Assembly (NCBI GenBank): GCA_036642795.1
Contig: JAVXTH010000019.1
Span: 1-25,998 of the forward strand
Length of the DNA: 25,998 nucleotides
Direction: 5' to 3'
Origin: JAVXTH01 sp036642795
Lineage (GTDB): Bacteria > Bacillota_I > Bacilli_A > Erysipelotrichales > Erysipelotrichaceae
In this document: piece by piece, positions 16,584 through 24,714 of the stretch
Layout: each line of letters opens with the position of its first letter
Position numbering within the stretch: position 1 is the first letter of the stretch
The notes under the pieces: model-generated
The model's input: the letters and a program-made list of their open reading frames with translations, nothing else
Database searches by the model: none
Told to the model about the DNA's origin: nothing
Position numbers and translations under genes: made by a program

Positions 16584-17678
16584 ATGAAAAACTACATTTT
16601 CACATCAGAAAGTATTACCGAAGGACATCCGGATAAGATCTGTGATCGCATCGCAGATTCCATTCTAGATGAAGCATTAAGACAAGATCCACATAGTAAT
16701 ATGGCAGTAGAAGCAACGATTAAAGATGACTTTGTATTAATTTATGGTGAAGCGAATACGACAGCAAATATCGATTATGAGCAGATTACCAAAGATGCGA
16801 TTAAAGATATTGGTTATGAAGAAGAATATCAAGTTATGGTAAGAGTACGAGTTCAATCACCGGAGATACATCAAGCCGTGGTTGGTGGTGAACATATGGG
16901 TGCTGGTGATCAGGGAATTATGTTTGGCTATGCTTGTAATGAAACGCCATCTTATATGCCTGCTCCGATTCATTATGCTCATGTGCTTGCGAAACAATTA
17001 AGCGATGTTAGAAGAATGCATCCAACGATTCTAAAACCAGATGGAAAAACTCAAGTTAGTGTTGAATATGAAAATGGTAAAGTGAAGCGAATCGATACGA
17101 TTTTAGTTTCAACGCAACATGCGGCAAATGTGACGCAACAAGAAATTGCTCAATTGGTTATGGATGAAGTAATTAATCCGATGATTGATGCGAACTTAGT
17201 TGATGAAGAAACAAAATACTTAATCAATCCAAGTGGTAGCTTTGTAGTTGGTGGCTCTTTTGGTGATAGTGGAACAACAGGTAGAAAAATTGTAGTCGAT
17301 ACGTATGGTGGAATGGGTCGAATTGGCGGCGGTTGTTTCTCTAGTAAAGATCCTAGTAAAGTCGATCGCAGTGCTGCTTATTATTCACGCTATGTCGCAA
17401 AGAATATCGTTGCTCATGGCTTAGCCGATCGTTGTGAAATCCAATTAGCTTATGCGATTGGAAAAGACCAACCAGTATCGGTGATGATTGATACCTTTGA
17501 TACAAATAATATTTCAAATGAAGAAATTGAAGAAATGGTCGCACGTAATTTTGATTTCAGTGTAGCAAATATTATTAATGAATTAGATTTATGTCGTCCT
17601 ATTTATAAGGAAACTTCTTGTTATGGACACTTTGGCAGAAGTCAATTTCCTTGGGAAAAAATAATTAATTTAAAATAG
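16584..17678 (+). CDS. metK: S-adenosylmethionine synthetase
   Basis: A 364-residue cytosolic enzyme that makes SAM from methionine and ATP, releasing phosphate and pyrophosphate. Family motifs are intact: GHPDK at 14-18, the ATP-binding hexapeptide region GAGDQGIMFG at 106-115, DSGTTGRK at about 228-235, and the P-loop-like glycine-rich region GGGCFSSKDPSKVDRS at about 248-263. It is slightly shorter than the usual 380-400 residues, without loss of a motif. The ATG at 16584 follows GCGAGGA. Control is through the SAM riboswitch and attenuator immediately upstream, a classic negative feedback loop. It is monocistronic, with a strong terminator directly after it. Confidence 0.97.
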   Translation: MKNYIFTSESITEGHPDKICDRIADSILDEALRQDPHSNMAVEATIKDDFVLIYGEANTTANIDYEQITKDAIKDIGYEEEYQVMVRVRVQSPEIHQAVVGGEHMGAGDQGIMFGYACNETPSYMPAPIHYAHVLAKQLSDVRRMHPTILKPDGKTQVSVEYENGKVKRIDTILVSTQHAANVTQQEIAQLVMDEVINPMIDANLVDEETKYLINPSGSFVVGGSFGDSGTTGRKIVVDTYGGMGRIGGGCFSSKDPSKVDRSAAYYSRYVAKNIVAHGLADRCEIQLAYAIGKDQPVSVMIDTFDTNNISNEEIEEMVARNFDFSVANIINELDLCRPIYKETSCYGHFGRSQFPWEKIINLK

Positions 17679-17685
17679 TGAAAAT

Positions 17686-17729
17686 AAGTTATAAATAATA
17701 CTTTATTACGTATTATTTATGACTTTTTC
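17686..17729 (+). terminator. terminator of metK
   Basis: AAGTTATAAATAATA (17686-17700) pairs with TATTATTTATGACTT (17711-17725), 15 bp with one G-U, loop of 10 nt, followed by TTTTCTTT. Confidence 0.9.
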
Positions 17730-17869
17730 TTTATAAAAATAGTCACTTTATTTTATATTAAATTATCAATAAAGGTGAAGCACATCTAAAATGAACAAAT
17801 TGCTTAAAAAAGGTTTGCAATCTTATCCTAAGCATGTTTCAATATAGTTAGCATTCAAGGAGGCAAAGG

Positions 17870-18016
17870 ATGAATAAGATAATACTTATAAATCATAATC
17901 AATCTCAACCATCATTCTTTCTTGCTCTAGGAGTGTACAATGAAGTACTTCCTATACCCTTTTTAAAACAAGGAAATGCGAATCAATACAATAGCTTTGT
18001 AATGTTTTTAATGTAA
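17870..18016 (+). CDS. 48-codon leader ORF upstream of the malic enzyme operon
   Basis: An ATG at 17870 with an ideal AAGGAGG (17857-17863) six bases upstream opens a 48-residue frame ending at TAA 18014-18016. The peptide starts MNKIILINHNQSQ and ends NSFVMFLM. It is rich in Asn (7) and Gln (4), has a hydrophobic centre and matches no family I know. A candidate promoter is TTGCAA (17815-17820) with TTCAAT (17838-17843) at 17-nt spacing. The stop codon is four bases before a 12-bp hairpin (18021-18062) that precedes the malic enzyme ribosome binding site. It may therefore be a regulatory leader peptide rather than a functional protein. An 18-codon frame at 17791-17847 lies before it with a weaker start signal. 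Confidence 0.5.
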   Translation: MNKIILINHNQSQPSFFLALGVYNEVLPIPFLKQGNANQYNSFVMFLM

Positions 18017-18020
18017 TTAA

Positions 18021-18070
18021 AATAGTAGAGTCATTATCTTAATTGGTAAAGATTCTACTATTTCTTATTT
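18021..18070 (+). promoter_or_regulatory. hairpin with possible attenuator role before malic enzyme
   Basis: AATAGTAGAGTC (18021-18032) pairs with GATTCTACTATT (18051-18062), 12 bp with one G-U, followed by a T-rich stretch, TCTTATTTT. It may be a weak terminator. The 3' arm segment TCTACTAT (18054-18061) is also perfectly complementary to ATAGTAGA (18085-18092), the spacer between AAGGAG (18079-18084) and the malic enzyme ATG, giving two mutually exclusive folds. Confidence 0.6.
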
Positions 18071-18094
18071 TAATAAAAAAGGAGATAGTAGAAA

Positions 18095-19273
18095 ATGGAA
18101 AATGTTTATGAAAAGTCTTTAGAATTACATCGTTTGAATAAGGGGAAATTAGAGATTCATAGTAAAGTTGAAGTCAATGATTTAGATGATTTGGCACTTG
18201 CTTATTCTCCTGGTGTAGCACAACCTTGTCGTGAAATTGTTGATGATTTAGAAAATGCTTATATCTATACAAATAAAGGCAATACGATTGCGATTGTAAG
18301 TGATGGAAGTGCTGTTTTAGGACTTGGTAATATAGGGGCAGAAGCAGCATTACCAGTCATGGAAGGTAAAGCCGTTTTATTTAAACGCTTTGCGAATATT
18401 GATGCAATTCCATTATGCATTGATGCGCATAGTGAAGCTGAAATCATTGCCTTTATTAAAGCAATCGCACCGAGTTATGCTGGCATCTTAATGGAAGATA
18501 TCGCTGCTCCAAAGTGTGTGAGTATTGAGCGTACTTTGATAAAAGAAATGAAGATTCCAGTATTTCATGATGATCAACATGGTACGGCTATTATTACCTT
18601 AGCGGCATTAACAAATTACTTGCGTTTGACAAAGAAAAAGAAAGAAAACCTTCGTGTCGTAATGAGTGGTGCAGGAGCTGCTGGTAGTTCGATTATTAAA
18701 TTAATGCATGATTTTGGTATTCAACACATTGAAGCGTTTGATATCAAAGGTCAGATTAGACAAAAAGATATAAATGATTACGATTTTCTAAAGAAAGAAT
18801 TATGTAATTGCGTTAATTTAGATGGTAAAGAATATAAAAATATTGAAGAAGCAATGATCGGTGCCGATGTTTTTGTTGGGGTAAGTGCTCCTAATATTAT
18901 TAATAAGAAAATGGTCGCTTCGATGAATGAAAAATGTGCAGTATTCGCAATGGCAAATCCAACCCCAGAAATCATGCCAGAGGATGCGCTAGCAGCGGGT
19001 GCTTATGTGATTGGAACAGGGCGAAGTGATTATCCAAATCAAGTAAATAATGTATTAGCTTTCCCAGGTTTATTTCGTGGGGTGCTGGATGCAAAGGCAA
19101 CAAAAATTAGTGAAGGAATGAAAATGGCAGCCGCAAATGCCTTGGCCCTTTTAATTAAAGATGAAGAATTAGATGAGAATCATATTATTCCAACCGTATT
19201 TGATGAGCGAGTAGCGAATGCAGTCGCAAAAGCAGTAAGTGATTGCGCCATTAAGGAGGGCAACATTCGATGA
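18095..19273 (+). CDS. malic enzyme (malate dehydrogenase, oxaloacetate-decarboxylating)
   Basis: A 392-residue enzyme of the short bacterial malic enzyme type. It converts malate to pyruvate, CO2 and NAD(P)H. Motifs include YSPGVAQPC near residue 38, the substrate-site region VSDGSAVLGLGNIG near 69-82, the metal-site motif DDQHGTA near 158-164, and the nucleotide-binding GAGAAGSS near 193-200. Coenzyme preference is not clear by eye. It is the first enzyme gene of an operon with aspartase, class I fumarase and CutC; its stop overlaps the aspA start by 4 nt. AAGGAG lies ten bases before the ATG, and the spacer between them can be trapped in an alternative hairpin of the leader. Confidence 0.95.
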   Translation: MENVYEKSLELHRLNKGKLEIHSKVEVNDLDDLALAYSPGVAQPCREIVDDLENAYIYTNKGNTIAIVSDGSAVLGLGNIGAEAALPVMEGKAVLFKRFANIDAIPLCIDAHSEAEIIAFIKAIAPSYAGILMEDIAAPKCVSIERTLIKEMKIPVFHDDQHGTAIITLAALTNYLRLTKKKKENLRVVMSGAGAAGSSIIKLMHDFGIQHIEAFDIKGQIRQKDINDYDFLKKELCNCVNLDGKEYKNIEEAMIGADVFVGVSAPNIINKKMVASMNEKCAVFAMANPTPEIMPEDALAAGAYVIGTGRSDYPNQVNNVLAFPGLFRGVLDAKATKISEGMKMAAANALALLIKDEELDENHIIPTVFDERVANAVAKAVSDCAIKEGNIR

Positions 19274-20697
19274 TTGAAACAAGAACAGAGAAAGATTCAA
19301 TAGGTGAAATTGAAGTACCTATCAACGCTTTATATGGCTGTCAAACGGTACGTGCAATGCATAACTTTCCGATTACGCATTTGAAAACTCATCCGATTAT
19401 GATCCGTTCTTTGGGGATGGTTAAAAAAGCATGTGCTATCGCAAATCACGAATGTGGTCATTTAGAAGATGAAAAGTTTGATTATATTATTACGGCTTGT
19501 GATGAAGTGATTGCCGGTAAACTAGATGAATGGTTTATTACCGATGTGATTCAAGGTGGTGCTGGTACCAGTGTTAATATGAATGCAAATGAAGTCATTG
19601 CGAATCGGGCAGCTCAATTAGCTGGAAAGCCAATCGGCGTTTATGATTATATTCATCCCAATGATCATATCAATTTTGGACAATCCACAAATGATGTTTT
19701 CCCAACCGCAGGTAAATTGACTTGTTTGTATTTAGTCGAAAATTTATTAGAAGAAGTTATGCTTCTTCAAGAAGCATTATTAGATAAGAGTATCGAATTT
19801 AATGATGTGATGAAACTGGGAAGAACCCACTTACAAGATGCCGTTCCAATTCGTATGGGACAAGAATTTCATGCGTTCGCAACCTCTTTTGTACGTGATA
19901 TTCGAAGAATAAAACTATCGTTCGCAAATTTAAAATCAATTAATATGGGCGCAACTGCGATTGGTACGGGAATTAATACCGATGAACAATATCGTCGTAT
20001 TTGTGTTATCGCTTTATGTGAGATATCACAGATTGATCTTACTAGTGCTCGCGATTTAGTTGATGGAACGCGTAACGTTGATACCTTTGCATGGGCTCAT
20101 GCTTCTTTAAAAACTTTAGCCGTTAACTTATCTAAAATGTGTAATGATATTCGTTTGATGGCATCTGGACCAAAAACCGGACTTGCGGAAATTGGTTTAC
20201 CACCAAAACAACCAGGATCCAGTATTATGCCCGGTAAAATAAACCCGGTTATTCCTGAGGTGTGCAATCAAGTTTGTTTCCAAGTATTCGGCAATGATAT
20301 CGCTATTACCAAAGCAGCAGAAGCAGGTCAAATGGAATTAAATGTATTTGAACCAGTTCTATTTTATAACTTATTTCAAAGCATTGAAATCTTAGCAAAT
20401 GCTTGTTATACATTGAGAGAAAATGCAATTAAAGGAATTGTCGCAAATCGTGAACATTGTAAAGACTTAGTTGAAAACTCACTTGGAACGGCAACGGCAC
20501 TTGCACCTCATATAGGTTATGCGAATGCAAGCAAATATGCGAAAATGGCGTTAAAGGATAATCGAAAACTAAAAGAACTAATTTTAGAAAGTAAATTAAT
20601 GACAAAAGAAAAACTAGATGAAGTATTAAACATCAAAGAAATGACATCACCAGGAATTCCTGGTATGCATAAGAAGCGTGATCGAAAGAAGGGTTAG
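19270..20697 (+). CDS. aspA: aspartate ammonia-lyase
   Basis: A 475-residue member of the fumarase/aspartase superfamily. It should release ammonia from L-aspartate to give fumarate. The family signature GSSIMPGKINPV is at about residues 316-327. I call aspartase rather than fumarase C because the N-terminal block (RTEKDSIGE-VPINALYGCQT), QGGAGTSVNMNANEV, MGATAIGTGINT, CNQVCFQVFGND and LNVFEPV follow the aspartase pattern, and because a separate class I fumarase follows in the same operon. The C-terminal tail is short and very basic (KKRDRKKG). The ATG overlaps the malic enzyme stop (ATGA). With its neighbours it provides aspartate-to-pyruvate catabolism. Biochemically it could still act on a related amino acid. 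Confidence 0.9.
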   Translation: MIETRTEKDSIGEIEVPINALYGCQTVRAMHNFPITHLKTHPIMIRSLGMVKKACAIANHECGHLEDEKFDYIITACDEVIAGKLDEWFITDVIQGGAGTSVNMNANEVIANRAAQLAGKPIGVYDYIHPNDHINFGQSTNDVFPTAGKLTCLYLVENLLEEVMLLQEALLDKSIEFNDVMKLGRTHLQDAVPIRMGQEFHAFATSFVRDIRRIKLSFANLKSINMGATAIGTGINTDEQYRRICVIALCEISQIDLTSARDLVDGTRNVDTFAWAHASLKTLAVNLSKMCNDIRLMASGPKTGLAEIGLPPKQPGSSIMPGKINPVIPEVCNQVCFQVFGNDIAITKAAEAGQMELNVFEPVLFYNLFQSIEILANACYTLRENAIKGIVANREHCKDLVENSLGTATALAPHIGYANASKYAKMALKDNRKLKELILESKLMTKEKLDEVLNIKEMTSPGIPGMHKKRDRKKG

Positions 20698-20698
20698 G

Positions 20699-21547
20699 AT
20701 GAAAACAATTCAGGTTCAAAAAATAAGGGATTGTGTTGAACGCATGGTAATGGATATCAATGTCAATTATCCGGAAGATATTAAAAATAAATTACAGGAA
20801 TGTGCGAAGAAAGAAAGCCAACCGATTGCGAAAGAAAGCTTTCGTATCTTACTTGAAAATGCGAAAATAGCCAGTGAAGAAAAAATTCCAGTTTGCCAAG
20901 ATACGGGAATGGTTATTGTTTATATGAAAATTGGTCAAGAAGTTCATTTTGTTGGCGGAGAGCTAAAAGCAGCCATTCAAGAAGGCGTTGCTTCAGGTTA
21001 TGAAAAAGGATATTTACGTAAATCAGTGGTAAGTGACCCGATTTTTAAACGAGTTAATACGAAAGATAATACCCCAGCAGTTATTTATATGGATATTGTT
21101 GAAGGGGATCAAGTAAAACTTGATGTAAGTGTTAAAGGTTTTGGTTCTGAGAACATGAGCGTTCTTAAAATGTTGAAACCAGCCCAAGGCTTACAAGGAG
21201 TTAAAGATGTCATTATCGATGCGGTAAAAGCGGCAGGACCTAATGCTTGTCCACCAATGGTAATTGGGGTAGGCATCGGTGGGACTTTTGATTATGCTGC
21301 GTATATGGCAAAACATGCGTTATTAAGAAATATCGAAGTCGCAAACCAAGATCCTCTCTATGCCTCACTCGAACAGGAATTATTAGATGAAATCAATGCA
21401 TTGAATATTGGGCCTCAAGGTTTAAAAGGAGATACCAGTGCTTTGCGTGTATTGATTGAACAATACCCAACCCATATTGCAGGACTACCGGTTGCGGTTA
21501 ATATTTCATGTCATATTACTCGACATGCCAGTGAGGTGATCGCATGA
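20699..21547 (+). CDS. fumarate hydratase class I, alpha subunit
   Basis: A 282-residue alpha subunit of the two-subunit, oxygen-sensitive [4Fe-4S] fumarase that interconverts fumarate and malate. Three conserved cysteines that should hold the cluster are visible: in PVCQDTG (about 66), NACPP (about 184) and ISCHITRH (about 271). I chose the ATG at 20699, one base after the aspA stop codon, with AAGGGT upstream; an ATG seven codons earlier (20678) lies inside aspA. Its stop overlaps the beta subunit start by 4 nt (ATGA), as expected for partners needed in equal amounts. Related tartrate dehydratases look similar, but the operon context favours fumarase. Confidence 0.94.
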   Translation: MKTIQVQKIRDCVERMVMDINVNYPEDIKNKLQECAKKESQPIAKESFRILLENAKIASEEKIPVCQDTGMVIVYMKIGQEVHFVGGELKAAIQEGVASGYEKGYLRKSVVSDPIFKRVNTKDNTPAVIYMDIVEGDQVKLDVSVKGFGSENMSVLKMLKPAQGLQGVKDVIIDAVKAAGPNACPPMVIGVGIGGTFDYAAYMAKHALLRNIEVANQDPLYASLEQELLDEINALNIGPQGLKGDTSALRVLIEQYPTHIAGLPVAVNISCHITRHASEVIA

Positions 21548-22065
21548 CACATTTAGAAACCCCCATCACAAAAGATAAATTAAAGGATTTAAAAGCAGGT
21601 GAGATCATTACGATATCAGGAATCATTTATACAGCGCGCGATGCTGCCCATAAGCGAATGAGTGAATTGCTTCAAGAGCATAAAGAATTACCCTTTGATA
21701 TCAAAGATGCGGTTGTTTATTATGTTGGACCAACGCCAGCACGTAGTCAGCAAGTGATTGGAAGTGCAGGACCGACAACCAGTTCTAGAATGGATGCTTA
21801 TGCACCTACTTTATATGATCTTGGAATGAGCGTAAGTATTGGGAAAGGTTATCGTACAAAACCGGTTATTGATGCGATTATAAGAAATAAAGCGGCTTAT
21901 ATGGTCGCAATCGGTGGAGCTGGTGCTTATTTGAGTAAATGTATTGTCGAAAGTAAAGTGATTGCTTTTGATGAATTAGGAGCCGAAGCAATCCGTCGCT
22001 TAGTTGTAAAGGATTTCCCGCTAACATTATGCATTGATGGCAACGGGGGGAATTTATATGAATAA
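21544..22065 (+). CDS. fumarate hydratase class I, beta subunit
   Basis: A 173-residue beta subunit, the swivelling domain that pairs with the alpha subunit encoded just upstream. Conserved features include TARDAAHKRM near residue 30, the glycine/proline-rich YYVGPTPAR, and GSAGPTTSSRMD with GKGY, which form the substrate site of the class. The length is normal for a stand-alone beta subunit. The start overlaps the alpha stop by 4 nt, and the end overlaps the CutC start by 8 nt (ATGAATAA). This places CutC in the same tightly coupled operon. Confidence 0.94.
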   Translation: MTHLETPITKDKLKDLKAGEIITISGIIYTARDAAHKRMSELLQEHKELPFDIKDAVVYYVGPTPARSQQVIGSAGPTTSSRMDAYAPTLYDLGMSVSIGKGYRTKPVIDAIIRNKAAYMVAIGGAGAYLSKCIVESKVIAFDELGAEAIRRLVVKDFPLTLCIDGNGGNLYE

Positions 22066-22804
22066 TATCGTTGAGATTTGTTGTGGCAGTTATGAAGATG
22101 TCATTATCGCATACAAAGCAAAAGCAAATCGCATTGAATTAAATTCTGCTTTAGCCTTAGGTGGTTTAACACCTTCTTTCGCTACTTTAATTGAAAGTAA
22201 GAAAAGTGTCGATATACCAATTATCTGTATGGTTAGAAATCGTGGGGCAGGTTTTAATTATTCACAAAGTGAAAAAGCAATCATGATGAAAGATGCAACT
22301 TGTTTATTAGAACAAGGAGCAGATGGTATTGCTTTTGGTTTTTTAAATGAAGATAAAACAATCGATAAGGAAGCAACAAAAGCAATGTGTAATTTAATTC
22401 ATCACTATCATGGCCAAGCCGTATTTCATCGTGCCTTTGATTGTGCTTTTGATTTAAAACAAGCATGTCAAGATTTAATTGATTGTCAGGTAGACCGCGT
22501 ATTAACAAGTGGTGGAAAAGTAAATGCATCACAAGGAATTGAAATGATAAATGAATTACAAATTACATTTGGTAATCAAATAGAATTTGTTGCAGGCTGT
22601 GGTGTAAATGAAATGAATGCCTTAACAATTATTAAAAAAACGGGCATTCACCAAGTCCATTCTTCTTGTAAAGGGTGGCTAAAAGACATTACAACCAAAG
22701 GGAAAGAAGTATCTTATGCCTTTGATAAACTTCATCCAGAACACTTTGATGGGGTGGATTATGATAAAGTAGTTTCCTTAACGAAGGCGGTATTTAAGGG
22801 ATAA
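22058..22804 (+). CDS. cutC: CutC family protein
   Basis: A 248-residue TIM-barrel protein of the CutC family, with the characteristic N-terminal VEICCGSYEDVIIAYKAKANRIELNS-like block split over residues 4-30, IICMVRNRGAGFNYS near 60, and FHRAFDCAFD near 125. The family was named for copper homeostasis in E. coli, but that role is disputed and the biochemical activity is unsettled. I chose the ATG at 22058: GGGGGG lies seven bases before it, and an upstream in-frame ATG at 22034 has no such site. It is the last gene of the aspartate-to-pyruvate operon. No clear terminator follows before the next promoter at 22816-22844, so read-through into the next gene is possible. Confidence 0.9.
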   Translation: MNNIVEICCGSYEDVIIAYKAKANRIELNSALALGGLTPSFATLIESKKSVDIPIICMVRNRGAGFNYSQSEKAIMMKDATCLLEQGADGIAFGFLNEDKTIDKEATKAMCNLIHHYHGQAVFHRAFDCAFDLKQACQDLIDCQVDRVLTSGGKVNASQGIEMINELQITFGNQIEFVAGCGVNEMNALTIIKKTGIHQVHSSCKGWLKDITTKGKEVSYAFDKLHPEHFDGVDYDKVVSLTKAVFKG

Positions 22805-22815
22805 AAAAATAATCA

Positions 22816-22844
22816 TATACATTACAGGTAAAATCCTTTATAAT
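22816..22844 (+). promoter_or_regulatory. promoter of the CofE-like gene
   Basis: TATACA (22816-22821) and a perfect TATAAT (22839-22844) are spaced 17 nt apart, about 40 bp before the ATG at 22887. Confidence 0.6.
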
Positions 22845-22886
22845 ATGTAAGGTATTTTTGTTTTTAACCATGGAGGTATTCTTGAT

Positions 22887-24077
22887 ATGGAAAGAAAAAT
22901 TGGTACGGTTTCAAGAGGTGTACGTTGCCCTATTATTCGTGAAAATGATGATTTAGCTAAAATTGTCGTTGATTCTATCTTAGAAGCTGCAGATAGTGAA
23001 AATTTTTCATTAAGAGATAAAGATGTTGTTGCCATTACGGAATCAATCGTTGCGCGCGCTCAAGGGAACTATGTTAGCGTAGATCAGATTGCTAGCGATG
23101 TGAAACGTAAATTAGGTGGAGAAACAATTGGTGTTATTTTCCCAATCTTATCCCGTAATCGTTTTGCGATTTGTTTACGTGGAATTGCGAAAGGTGCTAA
23201 GAAAGTCGTATTAATGCTTAGTTATCCAAGTGATGAAGTAGGAAATGAATTAGTTTCTTTAGACCAATTAGATGAACATGGTATCAATCCATTTAGTGAT
23301 GTATTAGATTATGAAACTTATCGTAAACATTTTGGTGATAATCGTCATCCTTTCACTAATATTGATTATGTCGATTACTATAAAAAATTAATTGAATCTT
23401 GTGGAGCAGAAGCTGAAATCATTTTGGCGAATGATCCTCGCGTTATTTTAAACTATACAAAAAATGTACTTCATTGTGATATTCATACAAGAGTTCGTAC
23501 CAACCGCATATTAAAACAAAATGGTGGAGAAAAAATCTTTGGTTTAGATGAGATTGTAAATGCACCAATTGATGGTAGTGGCTATAATGAGAATTATGGT
23601 TTATTAGGTTCAAACAAATCAACAGAAGATAAAATTAAATTATTCCCAAGAGATTGTTTTGCTTTAGTTGAAAAAATTCAAAAAGATATTTTAGATCAAA
23701 CCGGTAAACATATTGAAGTTATGGTTTATGGAGATGGAGCCTTCAAAGATCCAATCGGAAAGATTTGGGAACTTGCTGATCCATGTGTTTCTCCTGCCTA
23801 TACAGCTGGATTAAAAGGAACACCAAGTGAATTAAAACTTAAATATCTTGCGGACAATGATTTCGCTGATTTAAATGGTGAAGAACTAAGAAGCGCAATC
23901 CAAAATAGTATTAAGAATAAAGATAAAGACCTAGTAGGAAGCATGGCTTCTCAAGGAACAACACCGCGTCAGTTAACGGACTTGATTGGTTCCTTATGTG
24001 ATCTTACAAGTGGATCTGGCGATAAAGGAACTCCAATTGTATTGGTACAAGGATATTTCGATAATTTCACAAATTAA
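22887..24077 (+). CDS. coenzyme F420:L-glutamate ligase-like protein (CofE family)
   Basis: A 396-residue protein of the CofE-like family. In methanogens and actinobacteria, CofE adds glutamate to F420-0 through a GTP-dependent gamma-glutamyl ligation. The N-terminal half carries family-like segments: DKDVVAITESIVARAQG near residues 48-64, a glycine-rich cofactor region, and EIVNAPIDGSGYNENYGLLGSN near 225-246. The protein is longer than the archaeal CofE (about 250 residues), with a C-terminal extension. No other F420 gene is in the window and Firmicutes of this type are not known to make F420, so the substrate is probably different; gamma-glutamylation of a folate is one possibility. TGGAGGT precedes the start. 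It is monocistronic, with its own promoter and terminator. Confidence 0.85.
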   Translation: MERKIGTVSRGVRCPIIRENDDLAKIVVDSILEAADSENFSLRDKDVVAITESIVARAQGNYVSVDQIASDVKRKLGGETIGVIFPILSRNRFAICLRGIAKGAKKVVLMLSYPSDEVGNELVSLDQLDEHGINPFSDVLDYETYRKHFGDNRHPFTNIDYVDYYKKLIESCGAEAEIILANDPRVILNYTKNVLHCDIHTRVRTNRILKQNGGEKIFGLDEIVNAPIDGSGYNENYGLLGSNKSTEDKIKLFPRDCFALVEKIQKDILDQTGKHIEVMVYGDGAFKDPIGKIWELADPCVSPAYTAGLKGTPSELKLKYLADNDFADLNGEELRSAIQNSIKNKDKDLVGSMASQGTTPRQLTDLIGSLCDLTSGSGDKGTPIVLVQGYFDNFTN

Positions 24078-24084
24078 AAAATAG

Positions 24085-24107
24085 GGAGCGATTATATCGC
24101 TCCTTTT
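24085..24107. terminator. bidirectional terminator
   Basis: GGAGCGA (24085-24091) and TCGCTCC (24097-24103) form a perfect 7-bp stem with a 5-nt loop. TTTTCCTTT follows on the plus strand and an A-rich stretch lies on the other side, so it can end both the CofE-like gene and the converging flavoprotein gene. Confidence 0.9.
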
Positions 24108-24110
24108 CCT

Positions 24111-24575
24111 TTACTCATCTTGATTACTTTTCCCGCTTACTTTATCTATTTCGATGCAGCCGATTGAAACTGCTTTTAAATATTTTTCAATCACAAAATC
24201 TCTTCGTTCAAGTTCATTTGGACATAAGTGATTACATATAAAATTAAGTTTTTCTTTCTTAGTTTCTTCCTCATCAATAAAACTAATTTTTCCTTCAATC
24301 ATCGCACTAAAATAATGAGTTGTATAACGAACTTCTACAATGTGTGGATTTTGAACAATTAATACGGATACATTTGGATTAGCTTTTAGTGCTTGAATCT
24401 TTCTACCGGTTTTACTACAATGAAAATACAGCTTGTTTTCATCCTTATCAAAAGCATAATTAATGCTGACTCCATAAGGTTTATGATCAAGATCAATCAT
24501 TGAAATATAAGCTTGATTCTCTTCATTGATAATCCGATATGCTTCTGTTTCACTTATCATTCGATTTAAATTCAT
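24111..24575 (-). CDS. pyridoxamine 5'-phosphate oxidase-fold (NimA-like) flavoprotein
   Basis: A 154-residue protein of the split-barrel FMN-binding family related to NimA. Recognisable features are the N-terminal ISETEAYRIINE helix, the strand with YGVSINYAFD, and LYFHCSKTGRKIQALKANPNVSVLI, which carries the usual FMN-phosphate-binding residues of NimA-like proteins. Members range from nitroimidazole reductases to general flavin or haem-linked oxidoreductases, so the substrate is open. AAGGAG lies about eight bases before the ATG. Its promoter is probably TTGACA (24625-24620) with TAAAGT (24602-24597) at 17-nt spacing. It is monocistronic and divergent from the LytTR gene. Confidence 0.88.
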   Translation of the reverse strand: MNLNRMISETEAYRIINEENQAYISMIDLDHKPYGVSINYAFDKDENKLYFHCSKTGRKIQALKANPNVSVLIVQNPHIVEVRYTTHYFSAMIEGKISFIDEEETKKEKLNFICNHLCPNELERRDFVIEKYLKAVSIGCIEIDKVSGKSNQDE

Positions 24576-24596
24576 ATAGTTAAACTCCTTTCTTAT

Positions 24597-24625
24597 ACTT
24601 TAGGTTTAATTGTATCACTTGTCAA
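24597..24625 (-). promoter_or_regulatory. promoter of the NimA-like gene
   Basis: On the minus strand a perfect TTGACA (24625-24620) is followed after 17 nt by TAAAGT (24602-24597). A TACAAT with an upstream TG also lies between them and could act as an alternative extended -10. Confidence 0.55.
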
Positions 24626-24714
24626 TCGCTTCATATAAATACACCACTAGTTTCTATCCCTATACTTTCTTAATCATAAAGGATATAATGTTGATAGATA
24701 GGTAGGTGGTTTTT

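Noticed and set aside
17791..17847. 18-codon frame starting MNKLLKKG ahead of the leader ORF
   Set aside because: AAAGGTG lies 13 bases from the ATG, a poor spacing, and the candidate promoter for the operon (17815-17843) lies inside it. Mentioned only as context.
19270..20697. Class II fumarase (FumC)
   Set aside because: The same superfamily signature is present, but several blocks follow aspartase, and a separate class I fumarase lies in the same operon, which would make a second fumarase redundant.
22801..22886. Terminator after cutC
   Set aside because: I looked for a hairpin plus T-run, but only short imperfect pairings exist in this gap, which instead holds a promoter.
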